A program made the translations under genes and the position numbers. The notes under the pieces are model-generated. The model ran no database searches. It was not told the DNA's origin and was given only the letters and a program-made list of their open reading frames with translations. Positions 56,394 to 64,000 of a stretch of DNA of 64,000 bases are shown here, piece after piece. Source of the DNA: Bacillus canaveralius (GTDB taxonomy: Bacteria > Bacillota > Bacilli > Bacillales > Cytobacillaceae); the NCBI RefSeq assembly GCF_002860125.1, contig NZ_PGVA01000005.1:1-64000 (forward strand). The letters run 5' to 3'. Every line of letters begins with the position of its first letter. Position 1 is the stretch's first letter.

Positions 56394-56539
56394 TAATTCT
56401 TACTTAGTCTCTCCAAAGCTTTGCCATTGCGTGCAACTGCTTTTGCAAAACTTGCTTGGACCTTCTTCTTACGTTCAGTTTTTTGAATTTTTCTGATAGC
56501 TGTTGTGTTCATTTTTTCGTCATCACCCTTCTTCTTCAT
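56393..56539 (-). CDS. Small Lys-rich antitoxin candidate
   Basis: A 48-residue frame starting MKKKGDDEKMNTT and ending ALERLSKN, with GGAGG six bases upstream. Very basic. The stop overlaps the Doc start. It is not a recognisable Phd, but position and size make it the likely antitoxin. Doc toxins are often neutralised by short helical tails. Confidence 0.75.
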   Translation of the reverse strand: MKKKGDDEKMNTTAIRKIQKTERKKKVQASFAKAVARNGKALERLSKN

Positions 56540-56813
56540 TGGACACCTCCCCATATACTTTCATATATATGTAAGCCTGTCCAAGAATAGAAATATTTAA
56601 CCTGACTACTGGTAATTATTTACCCTACTTTACTATACTTTACACTAATAAACTATAGATATCTACTATTCTATGTGTAATTCTACTAAAATATATAGAC
56701 CATCGTATGATGTGTGAAGCGCCTATCTTATCTGTAAAGTGTTCTTCAATTCCTCGTGCTGTGTTTGAATCTGGACCAATGGTATTTAAATATTGCATAG
56801 TTTATGATTGTTT

Positions 56814-57066
56814 TTGAAAATTGGGAGCATTTCTGCTAAGTATTCAGGCGTTTATAAGAGAGAAAGATAATTCGGGTTATATTCCGTGCAAACTCATCAT
56901 TATTTCTGCTAAATATTCAGGCCATATCGCGAAAATCTAATATCTTCTTCTCTCCTGGGTGCCAATCATCATTATTTCTGCTAAGTATTCAGGCCTAAGG
57001 ATAACGAATCTAAATTAAAGCAGCTGACACGTGCCAATCATCATTATTTCTGCTAAGTATTCAGGC
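56814..57066. CRISPR. Orphan CRISPR-like array, four repeats and three spacers
   Basis: 36-bp repeats at 56887-56922, 56959-56994 and 57031-57066, and a half-decayed one at 56814-56849. Shared core ATTTCTGCTAAGTATTCAG (56887 copy has AAATATT). Spacers are 37, 36 and 36 bp and unlike each other. The last two repeats are identical. The damaged repeat on the left suggests the leader is on the right and the array reads on the minus strand. No cas gene is nearby. Confidence 0.75.
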
Positions 57067-57127
57067 CAAAAATCTATATTCTCATGTGACGTAGATATTC
57101 CAGTTTAAATTCTATTTCTGTTTCTCT

Positions 57128-57511
57128 CTATCTCGGAGTCACCGGTTTTACAGTGATCGCCGGTGAAGTAGTCGATAAGATACAACCTTCGAAATCCTCT
57201 GTTTTTATAAGTCCGAGGTTAATCGCGGACTTAATCTTTATATCATCCGGTTTTTTTACTACTTTAATGAGATCGGTCATTTGTAATTCCTCTAGCCTTT
57301 TTACTGTTTCTTCTTCATTAAATTTCTCTGTTTTTCGTATTTGCCTTTGGAGTTTGTAGCCATCTATTGTAATTTCACCTTTATCATTGGATCCAACCTG
57401 GTCATCAAAGTAGTGATGAAATGTATCCTTTAATTGATTCATTTCCAATTCAATTTCTTTTTTCTTTTTATTAAGCTCATAATATTTGACCAGCATTTCT
57501 CCTGTTATCAT
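57128..57511 (-). CDS. Coiled-coil protein next to the array
   Basis: A 127-residue protein starting at ATG 57511. Residues 8-55 form a charged coiled coil; the remainder is mixed. GGGGGG lies 11 bases upstream, a loose spacing. Family not recognised. Its stop lies 62 bp from the array and both would read in the same direction. It might be phage- or array-related, but nothing shows this. Confidence 0.6.
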   Translation of the reverse strand: MITGEMLVKYYELNKKKKEIELEMNQLKDTFHHYFDDQVGSNDKGEITIDGYKLQRQIRKTEKFNEEETVKRLEELQMTDLIKVVKKPDDIKIKSAINLGLIKTEDFEGCILSTTSPAITVKPVTPR

Positions 57512-57592
57512 TCTTGAAAAATCCCCCCATAACAAACAGATATTCAATCATATGCGTTATGGGGAAAACTATTACATGAAGTTGAGCTTCAA

Positions 57593-57690
57593 TTAGTTTT
57601 GTCCTGGATAATCACAAAATTCAATAATTGTACCCTCTGTATCTGCTGGATGTGAAAGACCCCACCTTACAATCTCACATGAGGTTCCTG
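57593..57690 (-). pseudogene. C-terminal fragment of a VOC-family protein
   Basis: On the minus strand a frame reads VRWGLSHPADTEGTIIEF, then CDYPGQN and stop at 57593. HPADTEG..IEF is the usual end of VOC/epimerase-like proteins. The N-terminal part is missing. Confidence 0.55.
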
Positions 57691-57771
57691 CTCAATTGAC
57701 TCTTAATACATGTTAGTGATATGAAAGGGGAAATTAGTGTATGATGAGAATATGCTTTTTTAAACAATTAA

Positions 57772-57816
57772 AATACCCAAACGATAAAGGTCAAAAACCT
57801 TCGATCTTTGGGTATT
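57772..57816 (+). promoter_or_regulatory. Leader hairpin of the YdcZ-type gene
   Basis: AATACCCAAA / TTTGGGTATT enclose an inner AAGGT...ACCTT hairpin, 43 bp before the start codon. The T run is weak (ATTATTTT). It might be an attenuator or a protein-binding leader. Confidence 0.4.
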
Positions 57817-57858
57817 ATTTTAGCGGATTAGAATCAAAGGTCAAAGGGAGAGAAAAAC

Positions 57859-58293
57859 ATGAAATGGATTTTTCCGGTGCTATCATTTATTGGAGGGGTG
57901 GCGGTCGCTTTTCAGGCACAGATCAATGGTGGATTAGGGAAAAAGGCAGGTGCTTTAGAGGGAGCTTTTATCTCGTTTGTAATCGGCACTCTGGCTCTGT
58001 TCTTTCTTCTTCTATTTTTTGGAAAAGGAAATCTTGGTGCCGTTTTTTCTGTGCCCAAATGGCAGTTGTTTGGAGGTTTATTGGGGGCGTTTTATGTCAG
58101 TGTAATGATTTTCGCTGTTCCTAATATCGGTGTTGCACCAGCGTTAGTTGCAGTGATTGCAGGACAACTGATCTTCGGCGTGCTTATTGATCACTTTGGA
58201 TGGTTTGGGGGCAAACCTATTCCGATCGATACAAAAAAAATAATCGCGATGTTCCTGTTATTTTGTTCATTGTTTTTATTCAACCACAATTGA
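57859..58293 (+). CDS. YdcZ/DUF606-type DMT transporter
   Basis: A 144-residue protein with about five membrane segments, half the length of EamA-type transporters, so it probably acts as a dimer. GGGAGAG precedes the ATG. An IS605-like end abuts its stop codon; the last segment is present, so at most a few C-terminal residues were changed. Confidence 0.87.
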   Translation: MKWIFPVLSFIGGVAVAFQAQINGGLGKKAGALEGAFISFVIGTLALFFLLLFFGKGNLGAVFSVPKWQLFGGLLGAFYVSVMIFAVPNIGVAPALVAVIAGQLIFGVLIDHFGWFGGKPIPIDTKKIIAMFLLFCSLFLFNHN

Positions 58294-58445
58294 ACTACCC
58301 ACCACTTATTTTTCTAACGAAAATTTGAAGTGGGGGATTCCTGCGAACACCAGTGTATCCACCAGTTTTTTAGCGGGTTCTACCCGTTCTCCCGACGGTG
58401 ATTGCTTAATTATCTTGTACGTTGGCTTTCCACACATCTAAAACA
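58294..58445 (-). mobile_element. Remnant right end of an IS605-type element
   Basis: Read on the minus strand: AACGGGTAGAACCCGCT, GGTGTTCGCAGGAATCCCC, then AAGTGGTGGGTAGTTCA. These resemble the guide-scaffold and right-end parts of TnpB elements. No tnpB frame remains. The boundary lies exactly at the transporter's stop codon. Confidence 0.55.
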
Positions 58446-58558
58446 CTGAGTTCATTCAAAAGAGGATATATTGATTGTGTACATACGCACTACAAAAGAC
58501 TATTGACATCATAGCAAATCGACAACAGTAGGCTTGAAAACTAACATTTTCATGTCAG

Positions 58559-58586
58559 AAAGAGTATCGAAAAAATGATACTCTTT
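58559..58586. terminator. Terminator between convergent units
   Basis: AAAGAGTATC / GATACTCTTT, followed by Ts on the plus strand, one base after the stop of the minus-strand small gene. Bases 58446-58558 show nothing supported. Confidence 0.7.
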
Positions 58587-58587
58587 T

Positions 58588-58761
58588 TTACCGATCTGAA
58601 TTTTTTCCTTTCTTTACTGCTTTACGAGTTAAACGTGCATTGTTTAAGCCAGTGTCGCTATATGAGTCATCACTATTTAAACGACCCCCTATTGGTCCAC
58701 CATCCATATCATCATTTTCTCTGTTTAGAGCGCTTTCAGGCCTGCTGTTCTCTTGTGTCAT
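58588..58761 (-). CDS. 57-residue hydrophilic protein
   Basis: A complete short gene: AAGGAGG six bases before ATG, 57 codons, then a terminator. MTQENSRPESALNREND start, a Gly-Asp-Ser middle and a Lys-rich end. It looks unstructured. No family recognised. Confidence 0.7.
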   Translation of the reverse strand: MTQENSRPESALNRENDDMDGGPIGGRLNSDDSYSDTGLNNARLTRKAVKKGKNSDR

Positions 58762-58842
58762 GGGCTTCCTCCTTGTAATGTGAAATCTCCCATATTATCT
58801 GCTGACAGCAAGTTTCCTATACTATCCTAATACCGCAGATAC

Positions 58843-58947
58843 TCAAGAACATTCGCCATGAACATCTCGTTTCGTGCCATTCTTATTCTTTAAAATGACA
58901 AACTTCAAACCATTGCCCTCCGAATCCTGAAATTTCAGTCGCTCATG
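58843..58947 (-). pseudogene. VOC-family C-terminal fragment
   Basis: On the minus strand, in another frame just after the lyase stop, RLKFQDSEGNGLKFVILK runs to TGA 58843. DSEGN..KFVI is a VOC ending. It is a second VOC remnant, 1.2 kb from the first. Confidence 0.45.
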
Positions 58948-58949
58948 AT

Positions 58950-60440
58950 TCAAAAAGAGAAATCTAATAATATGTTTCTTTTTTGATTAAGTTTCTCTAC
59001 AGTTTGATGATACTCATCAAGTTGGCACCTGAGAGTATTCTTTCTTTCATTAATCATCCTCGTAACCTCTTTAGGGCTTGGTCCACCTTTTATGCTTCTA
59101 ATCTCAACGAAATACTCTGGAGAAATAATCCTTTTCCACTCTTCTTCAGTTAATGTCACATCTTTAAATTCTTGGATCATGATGTTTATGTCTTGAATAT
59201 TCCAATCATACAATTCTTTTTGCTCACTTATTGTCTTCTTAGATATATAACTGGCAATAGAATGAGCTTTTCTGAATGAAATCCCATAATCTCTTGATAA
59301 TGTATCCGCTAGCTCGGTAATTGTAATACTCGATTTTTTAGCCATATTTTTTGAATGTTCATCATTAACCTTTAAAGTGACGATCACAGCATTCATTAGT
59401 TTCATTACTCGATTTGCATTGTTAAATGCCCTGTAGAGATGGGGCTGCAAGTCATCCTCTGTATCAACAATGTCACCAAAGGGCGTGTTATGAACCATGT
59501 TTAGTGCCGCAAGCGCATCCCCAAATGCACTGCTAGCAATAGAGCGAGAATGTTCAATTGAAACTGGATTTCTTTTCTGCGGCATGATACTGCTGCATTG
59601 GACATAAGGATCTGCTACATAAAAAGTCGCAAATTCTCTTGTCACATGCTGGAGAAAATCCTGTATCCATCTTCCTGTATTGATCATGCATGTCATCAAA
59701 GCCGATGATGTTTCCAAAAGATAATCGGCACCTGCAATGGAGTCATACGAGTTTTCGATCACTTTGTCAAAGCCTAACAGGTCACATGTCCGGTCGCGGC
59801 TAATTGGAAAACCAGTAGTGGTAAGTGCCGCCGCTCCGAGTGAAGATTGATTAACTGTTTCATAGGCTGACCACAAACGTTTTACGTCTCTTTGCAAAAC
59901 ATCATAAATCGCAAGGAAATAATGTGCCAATGTTGTTGGCTGTGCAGGCTGCGTGTGCGTATAGCCGGTTATATATGTTTCTTTATGGCATTCTGCCTTT
60001 TCCAAGAGTGCATCACTTAATTGAAAAGAATTGCCAAGAAGTTGTAATAGATGCCCCCTCAGCACTAAGCGGTACATGGCAATCCCCATATCATTGCGGC
60101 TGCGTCCAATGTGAATCTTACCTGCTAATTCGTCTCCAATTTCTTCACCTATTTTGGCTTCCATCATGAAAAATAAATCTTCAAATTGGGGCTGATAGAA
60201 TAAAAGCTTCATATCCGTTTTAGCAACTTTATTGATGCCCGCTAGCATAATTTTCGCTTCATCTTCTCGAATGATCTGTTGCTCTGCCAGCATAATAACG
60301 TGGGCACGATGAATATCAAACATGACATGGAATAGGTAATCCCTCTGATCATTAAAAACGGGCATTAACAATTCTTCTGCATACGTTTTTCCAGGAAATG
60401 ATTCTCCTTCATTCTTAATAAACTCATGTAGCTTGCTCAT
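58950..60440 (-). CDS. Argininosuccinate-lyase-like fumarate-releasing lyase
   Basis: A 496-residue member of the aspartase/fumarase superfamily. Three family regions are clear: GRSRNDMG, TGYTHTQPAQPTTLAHY (with the acid/base His) and SSIMPQKRNPVSIEH with the mobile-loop Ser. ArgH normally has QKKNPD here, so QKRNPV and no argG nearby speak against ordinary arginine synthesis. It is last in an ABC-importer operon, 16 bp after the permease. EDDS lyase is a known relative that cleaves an aminopolycarboxylate; a similar job on an imported N-succinyl compound is my inference. Confidence 0.85.
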   Translation of the reverse strand: MSKLHEFIKNEGESFPGKTYAEELLMPVFNDQRDYLFHVMFDIHRAHVIMLAEQQIIREDEAKIMLAGINKVAKTDMKLLFYQPQFEDLFFMMEAKIGEEIGDELAGKIHIGRSRNDMGIAMYRLVLRGHLLQLLGNSFQLSDALLEKAECHKETYITGYTHTQPAQPTTLAHYFLAIYDVLQRDVKRLWSAYETVNQSSLGAAALTTTGFPISRDRTCDLLGFDKVIENSYDSIAGADYLLETSSALMTCMINTGRWIQDFLQHVTREFATFYVADPYVQCSSIMPQKRNPVSIEHSRSIASSAFGDALAALNMVHNTPFGDIVDTEDDLQPHLYRAFNNANRVMKLMNAVIVTLKVNDEHSKNMAKKSSITITELADTLSRDYGISFRKAHSIASYISKKTISEQKELYDWNIQDINIMIQEFKDVTLTEEEWKRIISPEYFVEIRSIKGGPSPKEVTRMINERKNTLRCQLDEYHQTVEKLNQKRNILLDFSF

Positions 60441-60456
60441 AGTTTTCAGCTCCGAT

Positions 60457-62148
60457 TTAAGACAAGGATTGTTCGGCTTTCACACCGAAAAACTTATTTG
60501 AAATAAAAAGAACTAATGCAATTAGACCAATTTGGATCATTCCATAGGCAGCAGCCTGGCCCATATTAAACATTCTCAATTGATTCATTATCTCAATCGA
60601 AATTGGCCGATTGGAGATAGTGTATAAAAGCACAGAAGTCGGGAATTCTCCGACAGATTCGACAAATGCCAGCAATGTTCCAGCTAAAACACCCGGCATG
60701 ATGATAGGAAGGATAACCTTTCTAAACGTATAAAACCACTTTGCACCAAGGCTTCTTGATGCTTCTTCAATTGAGTCATCCAGTTGTTCCAGTACAGCAT
60801 TTGTAGATCGGACTACTAGCGGAATGTGACGGATAAAATAGGCCAACGGCAGGATCCAAAACGTCCCGACAAGAATATTTCCGAATGAGAATACGTTTGG
60901 TTCGTTAAAGGCAAAGATGAGATTCATCCCTATAACGGTTGCAGGTAAAGCCCAAGGAATCATTACCAGTATGTCGACAAAGCTCTTCCCAATGAACTTC
61001 CGTTTGACAAGCACATATGATGTTAAGACACCGAATATTAAATTTCCCGCGGTTGCTATAAATGACAATAATAAACTGTTCTTTAAAGGTTTAAATATTT
61101 CCGGGTCTTGGAACAGTAAATGGTAGTTTTCAAAATTAAATACGGATGGATAGGTTTGCCAAGTCCATGTTCCATCTGGTACTAAAGACAACAAGAGAAT
61201 TGTAAAATGAGGGAGCAGTAAAATGACGACTCCAATAATGCCTGAGAAGACCAACATCCATTTCAAGACTGGATTATTCACTTCACTCCGGTGGGCTCCA
61301 ATTCCTTTTGAAGCCATCCGATAGTCTTTGCGATTTTGATACCAGCGCATAAACAATAAAAACCCGATAGAAACAATGGATAAAATGACAGACTGAGTTG
61401 CAGCCACCTCCATGTCTCCATTAATTTTCGAAAAATAAATTTGCAGGCTCAAAACGCGATAGCCGCCTGCTAGAAGAAACGGTGCACTAAAAGAAGCCAT
61501 CGATATCATAAAAACTAAAAGGCTTGCGCCAACAATAGCAGGCGTCAGTAAAGGAAATGTTACTTTCCAGAAAACCCTGGTTCTGCTCGCACCTAAATTA
61601 TAAGCGGCTTCCTCTAGTGATGGATCGATTTTATTAATTGCTGAGGCCACCATCATATAAAAATAAACATACATTGTATAAGCGTGTACAACGAGAATTC
61701 CGGATACACCGCCAATTTTAAATGGCACTTCCTCCAATCCAAGCAAGTCCTTTATTGCATTTGGAATGAGGCCAGTTTCTCCGTACAAAAACATAAAAGC
61801 CATAACCCCTACCAGTGAAGGAAGGACGATTGGCATGATAGCGACAGTCGAGAAAAAACTTCTTCCAGGAAATTCGTATCGATTGAAAATGAAAGCTAAA
61901 GGAATTCCAACAAGGGCGCTGACAATTACACTTAGAAGTGAAATATAAACAGAATTCCATAAGGCTTCTAAATTCGTTTTCGATTCCTGGGTGAAGAAAT
62001 CTTGATAGTTTCGAAGATTCACACCTGATTCATTATTAAAGCTTTCTAGCAAAGTCCTTAATGAGGGATATAGAACGTACGCAACCAATACCAAGAGAAC
62101 AGGAACCAGAAGTAGTAGAGTAAGTCTTGTATCGCGATTTTTTATCAT
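60457..62148 (-). CDS. Double-domain ABC permease (FbpB/ThiP type)
   Basis: A 563-residue permease with two six-segment halves. Each has an EAA loop: EEAAYNLGASRTRVFWKVTFP in shortened form LEEAAYNLGASRTRVF, and EEASRSLGAKWFYTFRKVI. Such fused permeases serve ferric ion, thiamine and phosphonate importers. The start overlaps the ATPase stop (ATGA), so the two are coupled. A single ATPase and binding protein accompany it. Confidence 0.92.
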   Translation of the reverse strand: MIKNRDTRLTLLLLVPVLLVLVAYVLYPSLRTLLESFNNESGVNLRNYQDFFTQESKTNLEALWNSVYISLLSVIVSALVGIPLAFIFNRYEFPGRSFFSTVAIMPIVLPSLVGVMAFMFLYGETGLIPNAIKDLLGLEEVPFKIGGVSGILVVHAYTMYVYFYMMVASAINKIDPSLEEAAYNLGASRTRVFWKVTFPLLTPAIVGASLLVFMISMASFSAPFLLAGGYRVLSLQIYFSKINGDMEVAATQSVILSIVSIGFLLFMRWYQNRKDYRMASKGIGAHRSEVNNPVLKWMLVFSGIIGVVILLLPHFTILLLSLVPDGTWTWQTYPSVFNFENYHLLFQDPEIFKPLKNSLLLSFIATAGNLIFGVLTSYVLVKRKFIGKSFVDILVMIPWALPATVIGMNLIFAFNEPNVFSFGNILVGTFWILPLAYFIRHIPLVVRSTNAVLEQLDDSIEEASRSLGAKWFYTFRKVILPIIMPGVLAGTLLAFVESVGEFPTSVLLYTISNRPISIEIMNQLRMFNMGQAAAYGMIQIGLIALVLFISNKFFGVKAEQSLS

Positions 62149-63251
62149 GTTTCCTCACCACTCACTACTGGTATAATGCGAATTTGATCTTCAGGGAGTT
62201 CGACCCATATCTCTTTTCCTTCTCTTAAATTCTCCAACTTGATGTTATTTAATAAATTCGCCTGCAAAAAGATACCATCAATACTAATGCGAACATTTAT
62301 TAAGGAGCCAAAGAAATCTACATCTTTTATACTCCCTTTTAAAACGTTTGACCCTTCCACCGGATTTTCATGAATTTTAATGGCTTCGGGTCGAATCGAA
62401 AGGGCACTCTTGCCTTGATTCTCTTGATTAAAATTAAATGGATGATTATGTACCACTATTTTTTTCTTTTGAGGGCCGATCTGGGCTGTAACCTCAACCT
62501 TTTCTTCATTGAAGTCCTCAACTTCAACAGGTAAAAGGTTTATCTCTCCTATAAAACCAGCAACAAAATCGTTAGCAGGTTCATTATATATTTCAGATGG
62601 AGTGCCAACTTGGTGACATACGCCAAAATTAAAGACAGCAATCCTGTCACTCATTGAAAGGGCTTCAGCCTGATCATGAGTGACATATATCGTAGTAATC
62701 TTATATTCCTGCTGAAGACGCAAAATTTCGCTTCGCATCTCATCACGCAGTTTAGCATCCAAGTTGCTCAACGGTTCATCAAGGAGCAAAATTTCGGGCT
62801 CTATAACTAATGCCCTGGCAAGTGCGACACGTTGTTGTTGACCTCCACTTAGCTGACTCACTTGACGTTCTGCATATTTTTCAAGCTTTACCTTATGAAG
62901 CACATCATTTACCCGGGTTCTAAGATCATTTCCTGAAACTTTTCTAACCTTTAACCCGAAGGCGACATTTTCGAAAACCGTCATGTGAGGAAAAAGGGCA
63001 TAGTTTTGAAAAACCATGCCCGTATTTCTTTTTTCTGGAGGTACACGCGTCATATCTTTATCTCCAAATCTTACAACGCCCTTAGTCGGATAGTAAAACC
63101 CAGCAATCATACGAAGAGTTGTCGTTTTTCCACATCCACTCGGTCCCAGAAAGGTAAAGAATTCTCCGTCTTTGATTTCCAAGTTTAAATGATCTACTGC
63201 GATTACGTTACCGAAGGCTTTTTGGACATTATCAATCTTTATTGACGCCAT
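62145..63251 (-). CDS. ABC importer ATPase (PotA/FbpC type)
   Basis: A 368-residue ATPase. GPSGCGKTTT (Walker A), LSGGQQQRVALARAL (signature), ILLLDEPLSNLDA (Walker B), and a C-terminal TOBE domain from about 280. Drives the FbpB-like permease. PotA/FbpC/UgpC types cannot be told apart by this alone. Confidence 0.94.
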   Translation of the reverse strand: MASIKIDNVQKAFGNVIAVDHLNLEIKDGEFFTFLGPSGCGKTTTLRMIAGFYYPTKGVVRFGDKDMTRVPPEKRNTGMVFQNYALFPHMTVFENVAFGLKVRKVSGNDLRTRVNDVLHKVKLEKYAERQVSQLSGGQQQRVALARALVIEPEILLLDEPLSNLDAKLRDEMRSEILRLQQEYKITTIYVTHDQAEALSMSDRIAVFNFGVCHQVGTPSEIYNEPANDFVAGFIGEINLLPVEVEDFNEEKVEVTAQIGPQKKKIVVHNHPFNFNQENQGKSALSIRPEAIKIHENPVEGSNVLKGSIKDVDFFGSLINVRISIDGIFLQANLLNNIKLENLREGKEIWVELPEDQIRIIPVVSGEET

Positions 63252-63266
63252 ACCAACTACACTTCC

Positions 63267-64000
63267 CTATTCTTTAATTTCTTTCTCACCGCTTTTAATA
63301 TTTTCATCCCAGTGCTTCATCCAACCGTCACTTTGTTCCTGGAAGACTTTCCAGTCAATCTCCATGCTCTTAATCTCGGTTTCGGTGATCCATTCAGGCA
63401 GGTCTGTTACATCACTTCTGGTTGGGATTCGGTAATATTTTTCTGCTAATAGCTTAGCAGCCTCAGGTGAATTGACAAATTCATAGAAGGCTTCGGCTGC
63501 TTTTGGATGTGGCGCACCATTTACGATTGCGATTCCTTCTGTCAGAACTGGGGTTCCACTCTCAGGTATAATAAATTCAAATGGATAGTTTTTGTTTTCC
63601 TTCAGCATTACTACATCAGGCATAGCCCATACTGAAATGCTGCCTTCCCCTTTAGCCACCTTGTTGTACATCATTTCAGGATTTGCAGAATACTCTTTCG
63701 TATTTGCATCTAGTTTCTCTAACCACTCATATCCTTTTGAAGGATCATTTGAATCCTTGAAATCACGATAAATCATTGCAGAAAAGATTGTTCTCATTGT
63801 TCCCGAAGCCAGGGGATAACGGATGATGATTTCATCCTTCCATTTTGGATCCAACAATTCATCCCAATCCTTTGGGGCTTCCTCTTTTGTCAGTTCTTTG
63901 CTGTTGTACATAATAACTTCCGGTGTTTGACTCGTACCCGACCAATTCCAATCTGGGTCATGAAAACCGTCATCAAGGTTGCCTGCATATGATGGTTCAT
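63267..64000 (-). CDS. Periplasmic-type solute-binding protein, partial
   Basis: The reading frame stays open to the right edge, so the N-terminus and signal peptide are outside. The visible 243 residues end KSGEKEIKE and contain PKDWDELLDPKWKDEIII and GIAIVNGAPHPKAAEAFYEF, typical of ferric-ion/phosphonate-type family-1 binding proteins. First gene seen in the importer operon, 15 bp before the ATPase. Confidence 0.9.
   Translation of the reverse strand, partial: EPSYAGNLDDGFHDPDWNWSGTSQTPEVIMYNSKELTKEEAPKDWDELLDPKWKDEIIIRYPLASGTMRTIFSAMIYRDFKDSNDPSKGYEWLEKLDANTKEYSANPEMMYNKVAKGEGSISVWAMPDVVMLKENKNYPFEFIIPESGTPVLTEGIAIVNGAPHPKAAEAFYEFVNSPEAAKLLAEKYYRIPTRSDVTDLPEWITETEIKSMEIDWKVFQEQSDGWMKHWDENIKSGEKEIKE

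Noticed and set aside
57741-58124. 127-codon plus-strand frame overlapping the YdcZ-type gene
   Set aside because: It runs through the leader hairpin and is out of frame with the clear membrane protein.
1-64000. tRNA and rRNA genes, prophage structural genes, plasmid replication genes
   Set aside because: Looked for and not seen on either strand.

Overview
ORGANISM. The window looks like chromosomal DNA of a Bacillaceae Firmicute. Intergenic DNA is AT-rich, ribosome binding sites are strong AGGAGG types with ATG, GTG and TTG starts, and recognisable genes include a single-chain Ada, RlmCD-type methyltransferase, RecQ with a C-terminal helix-turn-helix, a UgtP/MGDG-synthase-like glycosyltransferase, a Rex-type operator and small dispersed Bacillus-style repeats. 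The species cannot be named from sequence alone. No rRNA or tRNA gene was seen. || LAYOUT. 1-7.8 kb: a membrane PAS-GGDEF-EAL protein, a P-type Ca2+ ATPase, and glycerate kinase divergent from a CdaR-type regulator. 8-11.2 kb: UDP-glucose dehydrogenase, PAP2 phosphatase and a GT4 glycosyltransferase, likely one operon making a glucuronic-acid glycoconjugate or glycolipid. 11.2-14.4 kb: a TetR gene with two matching operators over its promoter, followed by an ABC-2 exporter. 14.7-17.3 kb: a Gfo/Idh/MocA oxidoreductase, a BenE-type transporter and a KTSC gene with a frameshifted start. 17.3-20.1 kb: a non-coding stretch with a possible sRNA and a 21-bp phased repeat, then a chemoreceptor controlled by a class I c-di-GMP riboswitch. 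20.3-22.3 kb: a small ORF broken by an 8-bp tandem repeat and an IS605-type TnpB element joined to the tail of a lost M24 peptidase. 22.4-30.4 kb: Ada, an MFS protein divergent from a GT28 glycosyltransferase, a zinc alcohol dehydrogenase, SelO and a 6S-like RNA. 30.6-37.4 kb: a compact operon of GrpE-like, Hsp70-like, degenerate J-domain, beta-CASP MBL and SEC-C proteins. 37.5-38.7 kb: remains of a tnpB and of a Phd/RelE module. 38.9-42.7 kb: a GC-rich esterase, an FMN-binding protein, ApbE behind an exact Rex site, and a TetR regulator. 43-48.4 kb: RlmCD, a VOC protein, RecQ and SpeD. 48.5-51.8 kb: a sugar ABC importer without an ATPase. 52-54.4 kb: a frameshifted TOTE-type primase-helicase. 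54.6-58.8 kb: an AIM24 protein, a Doc toxin with an antitoxin, a small orphan CRISPR-like array, a YdcZ-type transporter and IS605 and VOC remnants. 58.9-64 kb: an ABC importer operon ending in a fumarase/aspartase-superfamily lyase; the binding-protein gene runs off the right edge. || HOW IT FITS. Housekeeping and metabolic units are interleaved with small defence, toxin and IS remnants. The best candidates for an undescribed system are the five-gene alternative Hsp70/beta-CASP operon and the orphan CRISPR-like array beside a coiled-coil ORF. The c-di-GMP riboswitch links the chemoreceptor to second-messenger signalling such as that of the GGDEF-EAL protein at the left end, and the Rex site ties the flavinylation genes to NADH/NAD+ balance.
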